Origin: an uncultured Clostridia bacterium
Lineage (GTDB): Bacteria > Bacillota > Clostridia > RGIG6154
NCBI GenBank assembly: GCA_934457515.1
Contig: CAKSHV010000115.1
Span: 1-5,441 of the forward strand
DNA: 5,441 nt
Reading direction: 5' to 3'
Position 1 is the stretch's first letter. Each line of letters starts with the position of its first letter. Below, piece after piece: positions 1 through 5,441 of the stretch. The position numbers and the translations under genes were made by a program. The notes below the pieces were generated by a model that was given only the letters and a program-made list of their open reading frames with translations, did no database searches and had not been told where the DNA came from.

Positions 1-1455
1 CTGATTGCAGTTATGCTGCTGTCGGTTTTTTCCGTCCCGCTTTCGGCCGCGGCAAGAAATATTACGCTTAAATTAAACGGCAAAGCGGTTCAGTCGGACG
101 TCAGCCCCGTGATTATGAACGACAGGACGTTAATTCCGGTGCGCGCGCTTTTTGAAGAGCTTGGCGCTACGGTCACGTGGGACAGTGCAAGCAGAAAAGC
201 GACCATTTCTTATAACGGAACGAAGGTTGAACTTACCATAAACAGCAAAACGGCTTATGTGAACGGCGAAGCAAAACAGTTAGATACCGCTGCCATGATT
301 CTGCAAAGCCGCACCATGATTCCGGTTCGCTTTGTTGCGGAAAATTTGGGCTTTGCGGTCGGCTGGGACGCGGCAAGCTACACGGTAAGTGTTAACACAA
401 AATCGGGCGGCAGCGGCACGACAACCCCGTCTTATTCCTACAGCTATAAGTTAACTGCTGCAAATGCTGCGTCGTACAGGGGAAAAACGGTTGTTACGGT
501 AAAAGGCGTCGGAAAAGCAAAGTCTTCGGTTATGACGCTTTCCAATCCGACCCGTATTGTGTATGATTTTAAAGACACAAAATTAAGTGCGGCGTCCGAT
601 AAGCTGACTTTAAACGACTCTTTATTGTCCACTGTACGTTTGGGACAGTTTGACTCAACGACTTCACGCGTGGTTTTGGATGTTTCCACCGCCGAGAAAT
701 ACACCTATTCCGCCAAAGCGGACGGCGATGATTTTGTAATTACCGTTGCGCTCTCCGGCGCATCGGGCGGAAACGGCAATACCGGCTCAAACACAAGCAC
801 CGAAACCAATACGGACAAAAAGTTAGACCCCACAGGAAAAAAGCGAATTGTGTTTATAGACCCCGGTCACGGCGGCAGCGAGGTGGGCACGGTCGGAAAG
901 CTTATTCAATCAGCAGGACACAGCGATTTATTGGGAAAGATTGAAGAAACCGAAAAAACGATTTATGAAAAGGATTTAAATTTGGCAATTTCGCTGAAAG
1001 TGGACAAACTCCTGAAAGCGGCGGGCATTGAAACCTGCATGCTGCGCACAACCGATACGTATATCAATATCTACGACCGTCCGAAAATTGCAAACGAAAA
1101 AGACGCCTTTTTGTTCCTTTGCATTCACAACAACGCGTCGACCAGCACTTCGGTAAACGGCACGCAGGTTTATTATTCCGACTCGTGCCCCGCATACTCG
1201 AGCCTTACCAACAAAGAGCTTGCAACGATTTACTACGAGGCGATTACCAAGGCGACAGGGCTTAAAAAGTCGGGCGTTATCGATAATAACCGCTACATCG
1301 TAATCAATCAAACCAAAATGCCGGCGCTGATTTTGGAAATTGCGTTTGTATCTAATCAGTCGGACTTGCAAAAACTTTTGAATTCAAGCTTTACCGATAA
1401 AATTGCCCAGGGCATTTGCAATGCAACGGTTGAGGCGCTTTCTAAAATTAAATAA
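1..1455 (+). CDS. Secreted N-acetylmuramoyl-L-alanine amidase (CuAO_N1 repeats + AMIN-like + Amidase_3), 5' partial
   Basis: This is a peptidoglycan hydrolase predicted to cut the bond between N-acetylmuramic acid and L-alanine outside the membrane. The frame is open to base 1. The Met codon at 13 has no ribosome binding site and lies inside the hydrophobic part of a signal peptide (LIAVMLLSVFSVPLSAAA), so the true start is upstream of the window. Numbering from that Met: residues 17-127 form a Cu_amine_oxidN1-like domain with two half-repeats, marked by NDRTLIPVRALFEELG and QSRTMIPVRFVAENLG. Residues about 143-248 are beta-rich and resemble an AMIN domain, which in known amidases binds the wall. 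A Gly/Ser/Thr/Asn linker spans about 249-275. Residues 278-478 are Amidase_3. The expected zinc ligands are visible: His286 in DPGHGG, Glu319 in YEKDLNL and His372 in CIHNNAS. The catalytic Glu442 is in LILEIAFVSN. The catalytic domain therefore looks intact. The gap between His286 and Glu319 is longer than usual for the family. The stop is TAA, followed by two terminators, so this is the last gene of its transcript. Confidence 0.93.
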   Translation: MIAVMLLSVFSVPLSAAARNITLKLNGKAVQSDVSPVIMNDRTLIPVRALFEELGATVTWDSASRKATISYNGTKVELTINSKTAYVNGEAKQLDTAAMILQSRTMIPVRFVAENLGFAVGWDAASYTVSVNTKSGGSGTTTPSYSYSYKLTAANAASYRGKTVVTVKGVGKAKSSVMTLSNPTRIVYDFKDTKLSAASDKLTLNDSLLSTVRLGQFDSTTSRVVLDVSTAEKYTYSAKADGDDFVITVALSGASGGNGNTGSNTSTETNTDKKLDPTGKKRIVFIDPGHGGSEVGTVGKLIQSAGHSDLLGKIEETEKTIYEKDLNLAISLKVDKLLKAAGIETCMLRTTDTYINIYDRPKIANEKDAFLFLCIHNNASTSTSVNGTQVYYSDSCPAYSSLTNKELATIYYEAITKATGLKKSGVIDNNRYIVINQTKMPALILEIAFVSNQSDLQKLLNSSFTDKIAQGICNATVEALSKIK

Positions 1456-1465
1456 ACATTTTTTT

Positions 1466-1499
1466 AAACCGACGCCTTATGGCGTCGGTTTTAATTATA
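1466..1499 (+). terminator. Intrinsic terminator of the amidase gene
   Basis: A perfect 11-bp inverted repeat, AAACCGACGCC (1466-1476) and GGCGTCGGTTT (1481-1491), encloses a TTAT loop and runs into a T-rich tail. It begins 11 bases after the amidase stop codon. On the opposite strand the stem would be followed by A's, not T's, so it should act on plus-strand transcription only. Confidence 0.92.
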
Positions 1500-1506
1500 C
1501 CCAATT

Positions 1507-1540
1507 TAAACCCGCCGAAAAAGTGGGTTTATTTATTTTA
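1507..1540 (+). terminator. Second, back-up intrinsic terminator
   Basis: TAAACCC (1507-1513) pairs with GGGTTTA (1525-1531). The stem can extend by a G-T and a C-G pair, leaving a loop of about 7 bases. A T-rich run (TTTATTTATTTTA) follows. It is weaker than the first hairpin, but its position 15 bases downstream suggests a tandem terminator that insulates the next gene. Confidence 0.7.
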
Positions 1541-1565
1541 AACAAACGCTTGACAGCAGTATGAT

Positions 1566-1594
1566 GTGATAACAAGCCAATAATTTAATATAAC
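1566..1594 (+). promoter_or_regulatory. Candidate sigma-A-type promoter for the large surface protein
   Basis: TATAAC (1589-1594) matches five of six bases of the -10 consensus. GTGATA (1566-1571), 17 bases upstream, matches four of six of the -35 consensus. Transcription would start near 1600 and leave a leader of about 145 bases. Such matches are easy to find in AT-rich DNA, so this is only a candidate. A promoter somewhere between 1541 and about 1720 is expected, because the upstream gene ends in tandem terminators. Confidence 0.35.
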
Positions 1595-1608
1595 GCTTTT
1601 CTAAATGA

Positions 1609-1656
1609 AAAATTTGTAAAATAAAGGATTTTCTCAGTCTTTTTTCGACAAATTTT
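1609..1656 (+). promoter_or_regulatory. Possible leader hairpin 1 (imperfect inverted repeat)
   Basis: AAAATTTGT (1609-1617) is exactly complementary to ACAAATTTT (1648-1656). With a few mismatches the pairing continues inward to about 1627/1638, leaving a loop of roughly 10 bases. It lies in the presumed untranslated leader of the large gene. No known riboswitch or T-box consensus was recognised. It is AT-rich, so chance pairing is possible. Confidence 0.35.
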
Positions 1657-1686
1657 GATACTAAGAAACTGTTAAAATACAAAAAA

Positions 1687-1721
1687 GCTACAGTTTTATT
1701 CGTTTCGATAAAATATGCAGC
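1687..1721 (+). promoter_or_regulatory. Possible leader hairpin 2, just upstream of the ribosome binding site
   Basis: GCTAC (1687-1691) can pair with GCAGC (1717-1721) with one A-C mismatch. Inside it, TTTTA (1694-1698) pairs with TAAAA (1709-1713), and TCG (1700-1702) pairs with CGA (1706-1708) across a TTT loop. Single-base bulges separate these blocks. It ends 9 bases before the AAGGAG motif, a place where a structure could affect translation. No named RNA family was recognised. Confidence 0.35.
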
Positions 1722-1730
1722 AAAATAAAA

Positions 1731-1736
1731 AAGGAG
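1731..1736 (+). promoter_or_regulatory. Ribosome binding site of the large ORF
   Basis: AAGGAG, set in a run of A's, ends 10 bases before the ATG at 1747. This decides the start: the encoded protein then begins with a Lys/Arg-rich segment followed by a hydrophobic stretch, as expected of a signal peptide. Confidence 0.85.
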
Positions 1737-1746
1737 AAAAAAAGAA

Positions 1747-4700
1747 ATGAGAAAAACCAAAAAGCAAGTTTGCAGGAGCATGCTGTGCGTTATTCTAATG
1801 CTATGCATGATTTTGCCGATTGTTTGCAGCGGTGCTGTGCTTTCGGCAGAAAACAAAGACAATCTCGGGGTTACAGAGGAGATTTCTGCTGCCGAAGAAC
1901 CCGACGTGATTGAGGAGAACACCGAACCGCCTGTTCCGGGGAGTACGGGCGAAGACGAAACGGATGTGAATCCTGCCGACGAAGAGGAACTGTATGAGAA
2001 GAATGCAAACAGCGGCACGGAGGAAAACACAGATGGGTCAGAAGATCCAACCGAGTCGAGCGATTGGGACGTGCCCGATGAAATGACGGGCGATGATGCG
2101 GTGTCGGAAAACAGCTTAATCAGCATGCCGCCGATTGTGGTTACGGGTGCAAACGCTTACACGCCGTCCGACGCCTGGAAAGCAGAAGAGCGAGGAGGCG
2201 CGTTTAACAATGCGTTGGGAAAGCCAATCGTAAAGAGCGGCAGCGGAGAGCCCGCAAGAATCAATTTTTCGGTGTATATTCCTGAGGACGGATATTATTA
2301 TGTATCTGGGCGCGCGCTTACGCAAAAGGGAACTTCTACCGATAAATGGCTGAACCGAACGTTTTGGGTTGCGTTTGTTCAAAACGGTATAACGCGTTTT
2401 CTGACGGGTTCCGACCCGATAGAGGGAAGAGAGGACGACGATTTTGATTCCTATACCGCAGAGGACGGGCAAAACCGCTATTTGTTCGGTGCGCGGCGGG
2501 AGGAAACGGGCGCTTTGGGATATTATGAATATGTTGATGCAGACCCGATTTATTTGGAAAAGGGTGAAAATACGCTCAGTGTTTTCGGATACAGTTTTGC
2601 ACGAATGGACTACCTTGCAATTACAAAAACAAGGCAAGTGCCCTGTGGAACAAAAGAAAAGTATGATTTTAAATATGGAAAGTATGAAACAACAGCAATT
2701 TCGCTTTCCGCACAGGCAGAGCGCAACCGCGTTACCCTCGAAATTGAAAATTCTTCCGGAAAGGGGACGGACGGATTCAACATTTACAGAAGCACGCCCG
2801 AAAATGAAAGGGAATTTGTTACAAAAATAGCAGGAACGGATACAACATATACAGACTATGTTGCATTAAATAACACGGAAATCACCTACTGGGTTGAAAC
2901 CACCGATTCGAATATGACTGCTTTGCAAAGTAATTCTGAAACAGTAAATATTGCGGTTTCTGACTTAAAAGACCCGGTTGTATTGACCGGGTGGTCGTTT
3001 CACAGTGCACCGGGGTGGGAATGGGATACCACTGCTAATATTCAAGAGTCGGCATTTAACAGCATGGGATGTTTTTACACAACGCTGTTAACCTATCGGT
3101 ACAAAACGGGTACGGTGAATTTGTACATTCCCGAAAGCGGTTACTATTATATATACGGCAGAATGTGCACCAAAAGTGACAACGGCGCAGACAGAACAAT
3201 AACAGTGTCTGTAGCACAGGGTCGGGAGGAACGGCAGATAACAGGGCGCAATTCGTTCGGAGAGCCTTATCGGTTCGGCGGAAACGAGTGTCCCGTAAAT
3301 TCGCTCGCCGCATATTCATATTGCAATTCGGAACCGATATATTTGGAAAAAGGACCTGCCGCTTTACACATACGCGGATTCAATTACGCAAGAATGGATT
3401 ATCTTGCAATCGGACAGGATATAATCTGCCCGCTGACAAAAGCAGAATATGATGAGGTGCTTTTGCCGCATGAGTTTTCTTGCCCTGCGGGCGGAATGGC
3501 ATTTGAAACCGAGCCGACCGTGAAATGGACAGGCATTGGCAAAATTGTCGTAGATGGCGGAAATGTGGGTTTTCTTGCTTATGGTATAGATGAGGAAGAT
3601 GATAAAGTATATCTCGGATCGACCAACACAAGATTTTTGGAAATCGAAAGTGAAAAGCTGGGCGATTTTAAACAACTGTATCTTCTTTATTTGACCGAAA
3701 ACAGTAATTTTGATGAGAGGTATATCGATTTTTCGGAATTTACATACGAAAACTTTGTGGCGGTTTTTACCGGGAAAAGCGGTTTTGAAACCGTTATGGA
3801 CGCAGAAAGCTATCAAACAATAGAGTGGAAAAGTGAAGATTTAACGGGCGATGCCTATAATCATTCGACAGGAAAATATTATACGCCCGGGAAACTGCTG
3901 ACGGCGGAAGAATCGCCCACGGGCATTGCGCCTTTGGGAGCATTTTTGAAAAAGGAAATTTATATCCCGGAGGACGGCACATATTATGTGTACGGCAGAG
4001 CGGCGTGCAATCCGTTCGAGCCGACCGGCGTCGGCAGAAATTACACCTTTAAGGTGTCTTTCAACGGCATGGCGGTTGAGGGCACGGATGAAATGATCGG
4101 CGACTTAGATCCCGACTTTGACAGCGTGCGGGGAAACGGCTATATTTTAAATTATCTGTTCGGCGCACGCCGCAGCTATATGACAGGATATAAAGGGTAT
4201 AGCTATACCGATGCACAGCCGATTACACTGCAAAAAGGCTTTTATCTGCTCGAAATTAAAGGCTTTAATTATGCGGCTTTGGATTTTTTGGTTGTATCAA
4301 ATTTGCCCCCTGTACAAAACATAACTAAAAAATACTACGATTCATTCTTAGCTAAATATGAAGATTTGGAAGCGCCTGTGTTTACAGAGGAAGTGCAAGC
4401 CGAAAGCACCGGGCTCGGAAGCTACAGACTGTCATTTAAAGCCTCTGATAATATCGCAATTGCAGGATATAAAATTATGCAGGTGAACACCGGAGGAGAA
4501 AATGTTGTTTTGGCGGATGTTTCCGGCACGGAGACACATGCGAATATAAGCGGCGTTATGGGCGGACCGTGGGCTTCTTTGCAGATTGAGGCATATGATT
4601 ATTGCGGAAACACCTGTTTTAGTAATATTGTGACGGTTAACAACGCAAATTATCAATATGACCCGAGCGTTATCATTTTATCGTGCGGAACAAGATTTTT

Positions 4701-5441
4701 AAACAACGCAGAGGACGCGGAAAAAAATAAATACACAATATGGCGGCATGAGGCAGAACCGGTGTTTACGCCCTATGTAAGCCGGGACGAAAAGGGCGTT
4801 TTTAACACAACCGGAATGTATTTAAGAACCACGGAGCTGCAATCTCTTCCGGCACGGACGGAATTTAAAGTTTATGTTCCGACGGGCGGAACATATCATA
4901 TCGGTGCCCGCGCGCTGAGCAGAAAGGGCGGAGAGGAAGATGTTTGGCTTAACCGTTGCTTTGCCATTCGCGTAAATAACGGCGTTGTTGTCAGCAGCGG
5001 AAAGCGCAAGTATTTTTCAGACAACGAGAACGATTTCGATACTTACACAGTGCGGGAAGGCGAAAGATTTGACTATTCGATGTGGGATATCGACGGCGGA
5101 TACATGTTCGGTGCCAGAAATCCCAACATTTCGGAATTGCGGTTTTACAATTATATGGCGGGCACCGTTTATTTGCAGGCGGGCGAAAACACAATCACCC
5201 TGTACGGTATGCCGCTTGCGGGATTTGACTATATTGTCCTTTCCAAAGAAGAAATAACCATGCCGGAAAATCGCTATGTTTATGAACGAGAGCTTAAAAA
5301 ATATGAGGACATAACCCCGCCCGGCTATGCGGAATATCCGCATGTCGTAAATGAAACTTATTCTTATATCGATATCGCATTCAAAGCCTTTGATTACGAT
5401 ACCAAGGTGCTTAGGAGTGAAATCTATTATGTGCATAAGGG
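1747..5441 (+). CDS. Giant secreted multimodular protein with four CBM-like/FN3-like units, 3' partial
   Basis: An uninterrupted frame of 1231 codons runs from ATG 1747 off the right edge; every codon was read and no stop occurs. Residues 1-34 are a Sec signal peptide: basic MRKTKKQVCR, a hydrophobic core, and likely cleavage after VLSA. Residues 35-122 are an acidic stalk with 32 Asp/Glu and only two Lys. Four units follow, each a predicted beta-sandwich module then an FN3-like module: 126-404, 410-668, 670-966 and 974 onward. The sandwich modules share YIPEDG-Y-YYVYGRA near the start, FGAR in the middle (units 1, 3 and 4) and PIYLEKG...GFNYARMDYLAI at the end. This layout resembles CBM6/CBM35 or golvesin C-terminal-like domains, so glycan binding is likely but not proven. 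No catalytic domain, membrane anchor, LPXTG or SLH motif is visible; these could lie beyond the window. The gene is separated from the amidase by tandem terminators and has its own ribosome binding site. Alternatives are an adhesin, an S-layer-like or matrix protein, or the N-terminal part of a large polysaccharide-degrading enzyme. Confidence is high for the gene and modest for its function. Confidence 0.93.
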   Translation, partial: MRKTKKQVCRSMLCVILMLCMILPIVCSGAVLSAENKDNLGVTEEISAAEEPDVIEENTEPPVPGSTGEDETDVNPADEEELYEKNANSGTEENTDGSEDPTESSDWDVPDEMTGDDAVSENSLISMPPIVVTGANAYTPSDAWKAEERGGAFNNALGKPIVKSGSGEPARINFSVYIPEDGYYYVSGRALTQKGTSTDKWLNRTFWVAFVQNGITRFLTGSDPIEGREDDDFDSYTAEDGQNRYLFGARREETGALGYYEYVDADPIYLEKGENTLSVFGYSFARMDYLAITKTRQVPCGTKEKYDFKYGKYETTAISLSAQAERNRVTLEIENSSGKGTDGFNIYRSTPENEREFVTKIAGTDTTYTDYVALNNTEITYWVETTDSNMTALQSNSETVNIAVSDLKDPVVLTGWSFHSAPGWEWDTTANIQESAFNSMGCFYTTLLTYRYKTGTVNLYIPESGYYYIYGRMCTKSDNGADRTITVSVAQGREERQITGRNSFGEPYRFGGNECPVNSLAAYSYCNSEPIYLEKGPAALHIRGFNYARMDYLAIGQDIICPLTKAEYDEVLLPHEFSCPAGGMAFETEPTVKWTGIGKIVVDGGNVGFLAYGIDEEDDKVYLGSTNTRFLEIESEKLGDFKQLYLLYLTENSNFDERYIDFSEFTYENFVAVFTGKSGFETVMDAESYQTIEWKSEDLTGDAYNHSTGKYYTPGKLLTAEESPTGIAPLGAFLKKEIYIPEDGTYYVYGRAACNPFEPTGVGRNYTFKVSFNGMAVEGTDEMIGDLDPDFDSVRGNGYILNYLFGARRSYMTGYKGYSYTDAQPITLQKGFYLLEIKGFNYAALDFLVVSNLPPVQNITKKYYDSFLAKYEDLEAPVFTEEVQAESTGLGSYRLSFKASDNIAIAGYKIMQVNTGGENVVLADVSGTETHANISGVMGGPWASLQIEAYDYCGNTCFSNIVTVNNANYQYDPSVIILSCGTRFLNNAEDAEKNKYTIWRHEAEPVFTPYVSRDEKGVFNTTGMYLRTTELQSLPARTEFKVYVPTGGTYHIGARALSRKGGEEDVWLNRCFAIRVNNGVVVSSGKRKYFSDNENDFDTYTVREGERFDYSMWDIDGGYMFGARNPNISELRFYNYMAGTVYLQAGENTITLYGMPLAGFDYIVLSKEEITMPENRYVYERELKKYEDITPPGYAEYPHVVNETYSYIDIAFKAFDYDTKVLRSEIYYVHK
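1849..2112 (+). other. Region encoding an acidic, Glu/Asp/Thr/Pro-rich stalk
   Basis: Residues 35-122 of the large protein, directly after the predicted signal peptide cleavage site, contain 32 acidic residues out of 88, with many Thr, Ser, Pro, Gly and Asn and almost no hydrophobic clusters. This is typical of a disordered spacer. It may keep the binding modules away from the membrane or wall, or bind cations. It is not one exact repeat but a loose mixture of short acidic runs. Confidence 0.75.
2122..2958 (+). repeat. Protein repeat unit 1: CBM-like module + FN3-like module
   Basis: Residues 126-294 are the beta-sandwich module, with VYIPEDGYYYVSGRA (176-190), the DDDFDSYT and YLFGAR segments, and PIYLEKG (267-273) leading to ARMDYLAI (285-292). 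Residues about 317-404 look like fibronectin type III: FNIYRS (344-349), a TYTDY turn, ITYWVETTD (379-387) and a closing strand ETVNIAV. This is the clearest FN3-like copy. Confidence 0.75.
2974..3750 (+). repeat. Protein repeat unit 2: CBM-like module + degenerate FN3-like module
   Basis: Residues 410-558 are the shortest copy of the sandwich module, with LYIPESGYYYIYGR (459-472) and PIYLEKG (530-536) leading to ARMDYLAI (548-555). The FDSYT and FGAR segments of the other copies are replaced by FGEPYRFGGN. Four cysteines lie in this copy (442, 474, 515, 526), which is unusual. Residues about 583-668 occupy the FN3 position but match the pattern only weakly, so that part of the call is tentative. 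Confidence 0.68.
3754..4644 (+). repeat. Protein repeat unit 3: CBM-like module + FN3-like module
   Basis: Residues 670-852 hold IYIPEDGTYYVYGRA (738-752), PDFDSV and YLFGARR, then PITLQKG (825-831) and GFNYAALDFLVV (839-850). The connector YYDSFLAKYED leads to an FN3-like module at about 876-966, recognisable from KASDNIAIAGYKI and EAYDYCGN, the usual 'DN..I.GY.I' and 'A.D..GN' strands of bacterial FN3 domains. Confidence 0.75.
4666..5441 (+). repeat. Protein repeat unit 4: CBM-like module + start of FN3-like module (cut by the edge)
   Basis: Residues 974-1167 hold VYVPTGGTYHIGARA (1042-1056), NDFDTYT, YMFGAR and VYLQAGENTITLYG, ending in FDYIVLSK. In the middle it is closest to unit 1: both have ALxxKG...WLNR (191-203 and 1057-1070), absent from units 2 and 3. 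The connector YERELKKYEDITPP (1179-1192) opens a fourth FN3-like module, truncated by the window. Confidence 0.72.

Noticed and set aside
13..15. ATG 13 as the amidase start
   Set aside because: No ribosome binding site lies upstream, the frame is open to base 1, and starting here would remove the basic N-terminus of the signal peptide.
61..393. Copper amine oxidase enzyme
   Set aside because: Only the N-terminal-like repeat domain that carries this historical name is present. There is no oxidase catalytic domain, and the protein ends in a clear amidase.
976..1371. Minus-strand frame of 131 codons opposite the amidase catalytic domain
   Set aside because: It is the antisense of the conserved Amidase_3 region; the sense strand carries all the catalytic residues.
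1550..1555. Perfect TTGACA -35 hexamer
   Set aside because: No acceptable -10 hexamer lies 16-18 bases downstream (the bases there are CAAGCC or similar), so it was not called as a promoter.
1780..1782. In-frame ATG 1780 with AGGAG nearby as an alternative start of the large gene
   Set aside because: The AGGAG ends one base before this ATG, too close to work, and starting here would delete the basic part of the signal peptide.
1813..1827. Possible lipobox around Cys27 of the large protein (LPIVC)
   Set aside because: The residues before the cysteine do not fit the [LVI][ASTVI][GAS]C pattern, while a good signal peptidase I site (VLSA) follows.
1533..2126. Minus-strand frame of 197 codons, very rich in serine
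   Set aside because: Its serine runs are the antisense of the Glu/Asp codons of the acidic stalk. It has no supported start, crosses the intergenic region and terminator, and the plus-strand frame has a signal peptide and ribosome binding site.
2444..2830. Plus-strand frame of 128 codons in a different phase
   Set aside because: It lies wholly inside repeat unit 1 of the large protein, has no domain-like features and no ribosome binding site, and the overlapping frame shows conserved repeats.
5017..5436. Minus-strand frame of 139 codons opposite repeat unit 4
   Set aside because: The sense strand encodes a conserved repeat copy. The antisense frame shows no recognisable domain or translation signal.

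Overview
The window looks like a chromosomal piece from a Gram-positive bacterium of the Clostridia (Firmicutes/Bacillota). The evidence is a wall amidase with a 'copper amine oxidase N-terminal-like' repeat domain (a domain common in Clostridia and Paenibacillus), strong AAGGAG ribosome binding sites, Sec signal peptides of Gram-positive type, and moderate-GC genes separated by an AT-rich intergenic region. The genus cannot be told from the sequence. No phage, transposon, CRISPR, tRNA or rRNA signature was seen.

Layout. (1) Positions 1-1455, plus strand: the 3' part of a secreted N-acetylmuramoyl-L-alanine amidase, open at the left edge. It has the end of a signal peptide, two stalk-protein-like repeats (Cu_amine_oxidN1), an AMIN-like domain, a Gly/Ser/Thr linker and a complete Amidase_3 zinc hydrolase domain. 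(2) Positions 1456-1746: an AT-rich intergenic region with two tandem intrinsic terminators, a possible promoter, two possible leader hairpins and a clear ribosome binding site. (3) Positions 1747-5441, plus strand: one uninterrupted reading frame of at least 1231 codons that runs off the right edge. It covers two thirds of the window. It is easy to miss because no stop codon is present; the shorter frames seen inside it are shadows.

The large protein is the main novelty. It begins with a Sec signal peptide, then a strongly acidic, disordered-looking stalk of about 88 residues. After that come four copies of a unit of roughly 260-300 residues: a predicted beta-sandwich module resembling carbohydrate-binding modules of the CBM6/CBM35/golvesin-C type, then a short Tyr/Lys/Glu-rich connector, then a fibronectin type III-like module. 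The fourth unit is cut by the window edge. No catalytic domain, transmembrane anchor, LPXTG motif or SLH domain lies in the visible part.

How they may work together (inference): both products are exported and act at or outside the cell wall. The amidase cleaves or remodels peptidoglycan, and the large protein probably binds glycans or other surface or extracellular ligands through many weak sites. The tandem terminators indicate that they are separate transcription units, so shared regulation is not shown.
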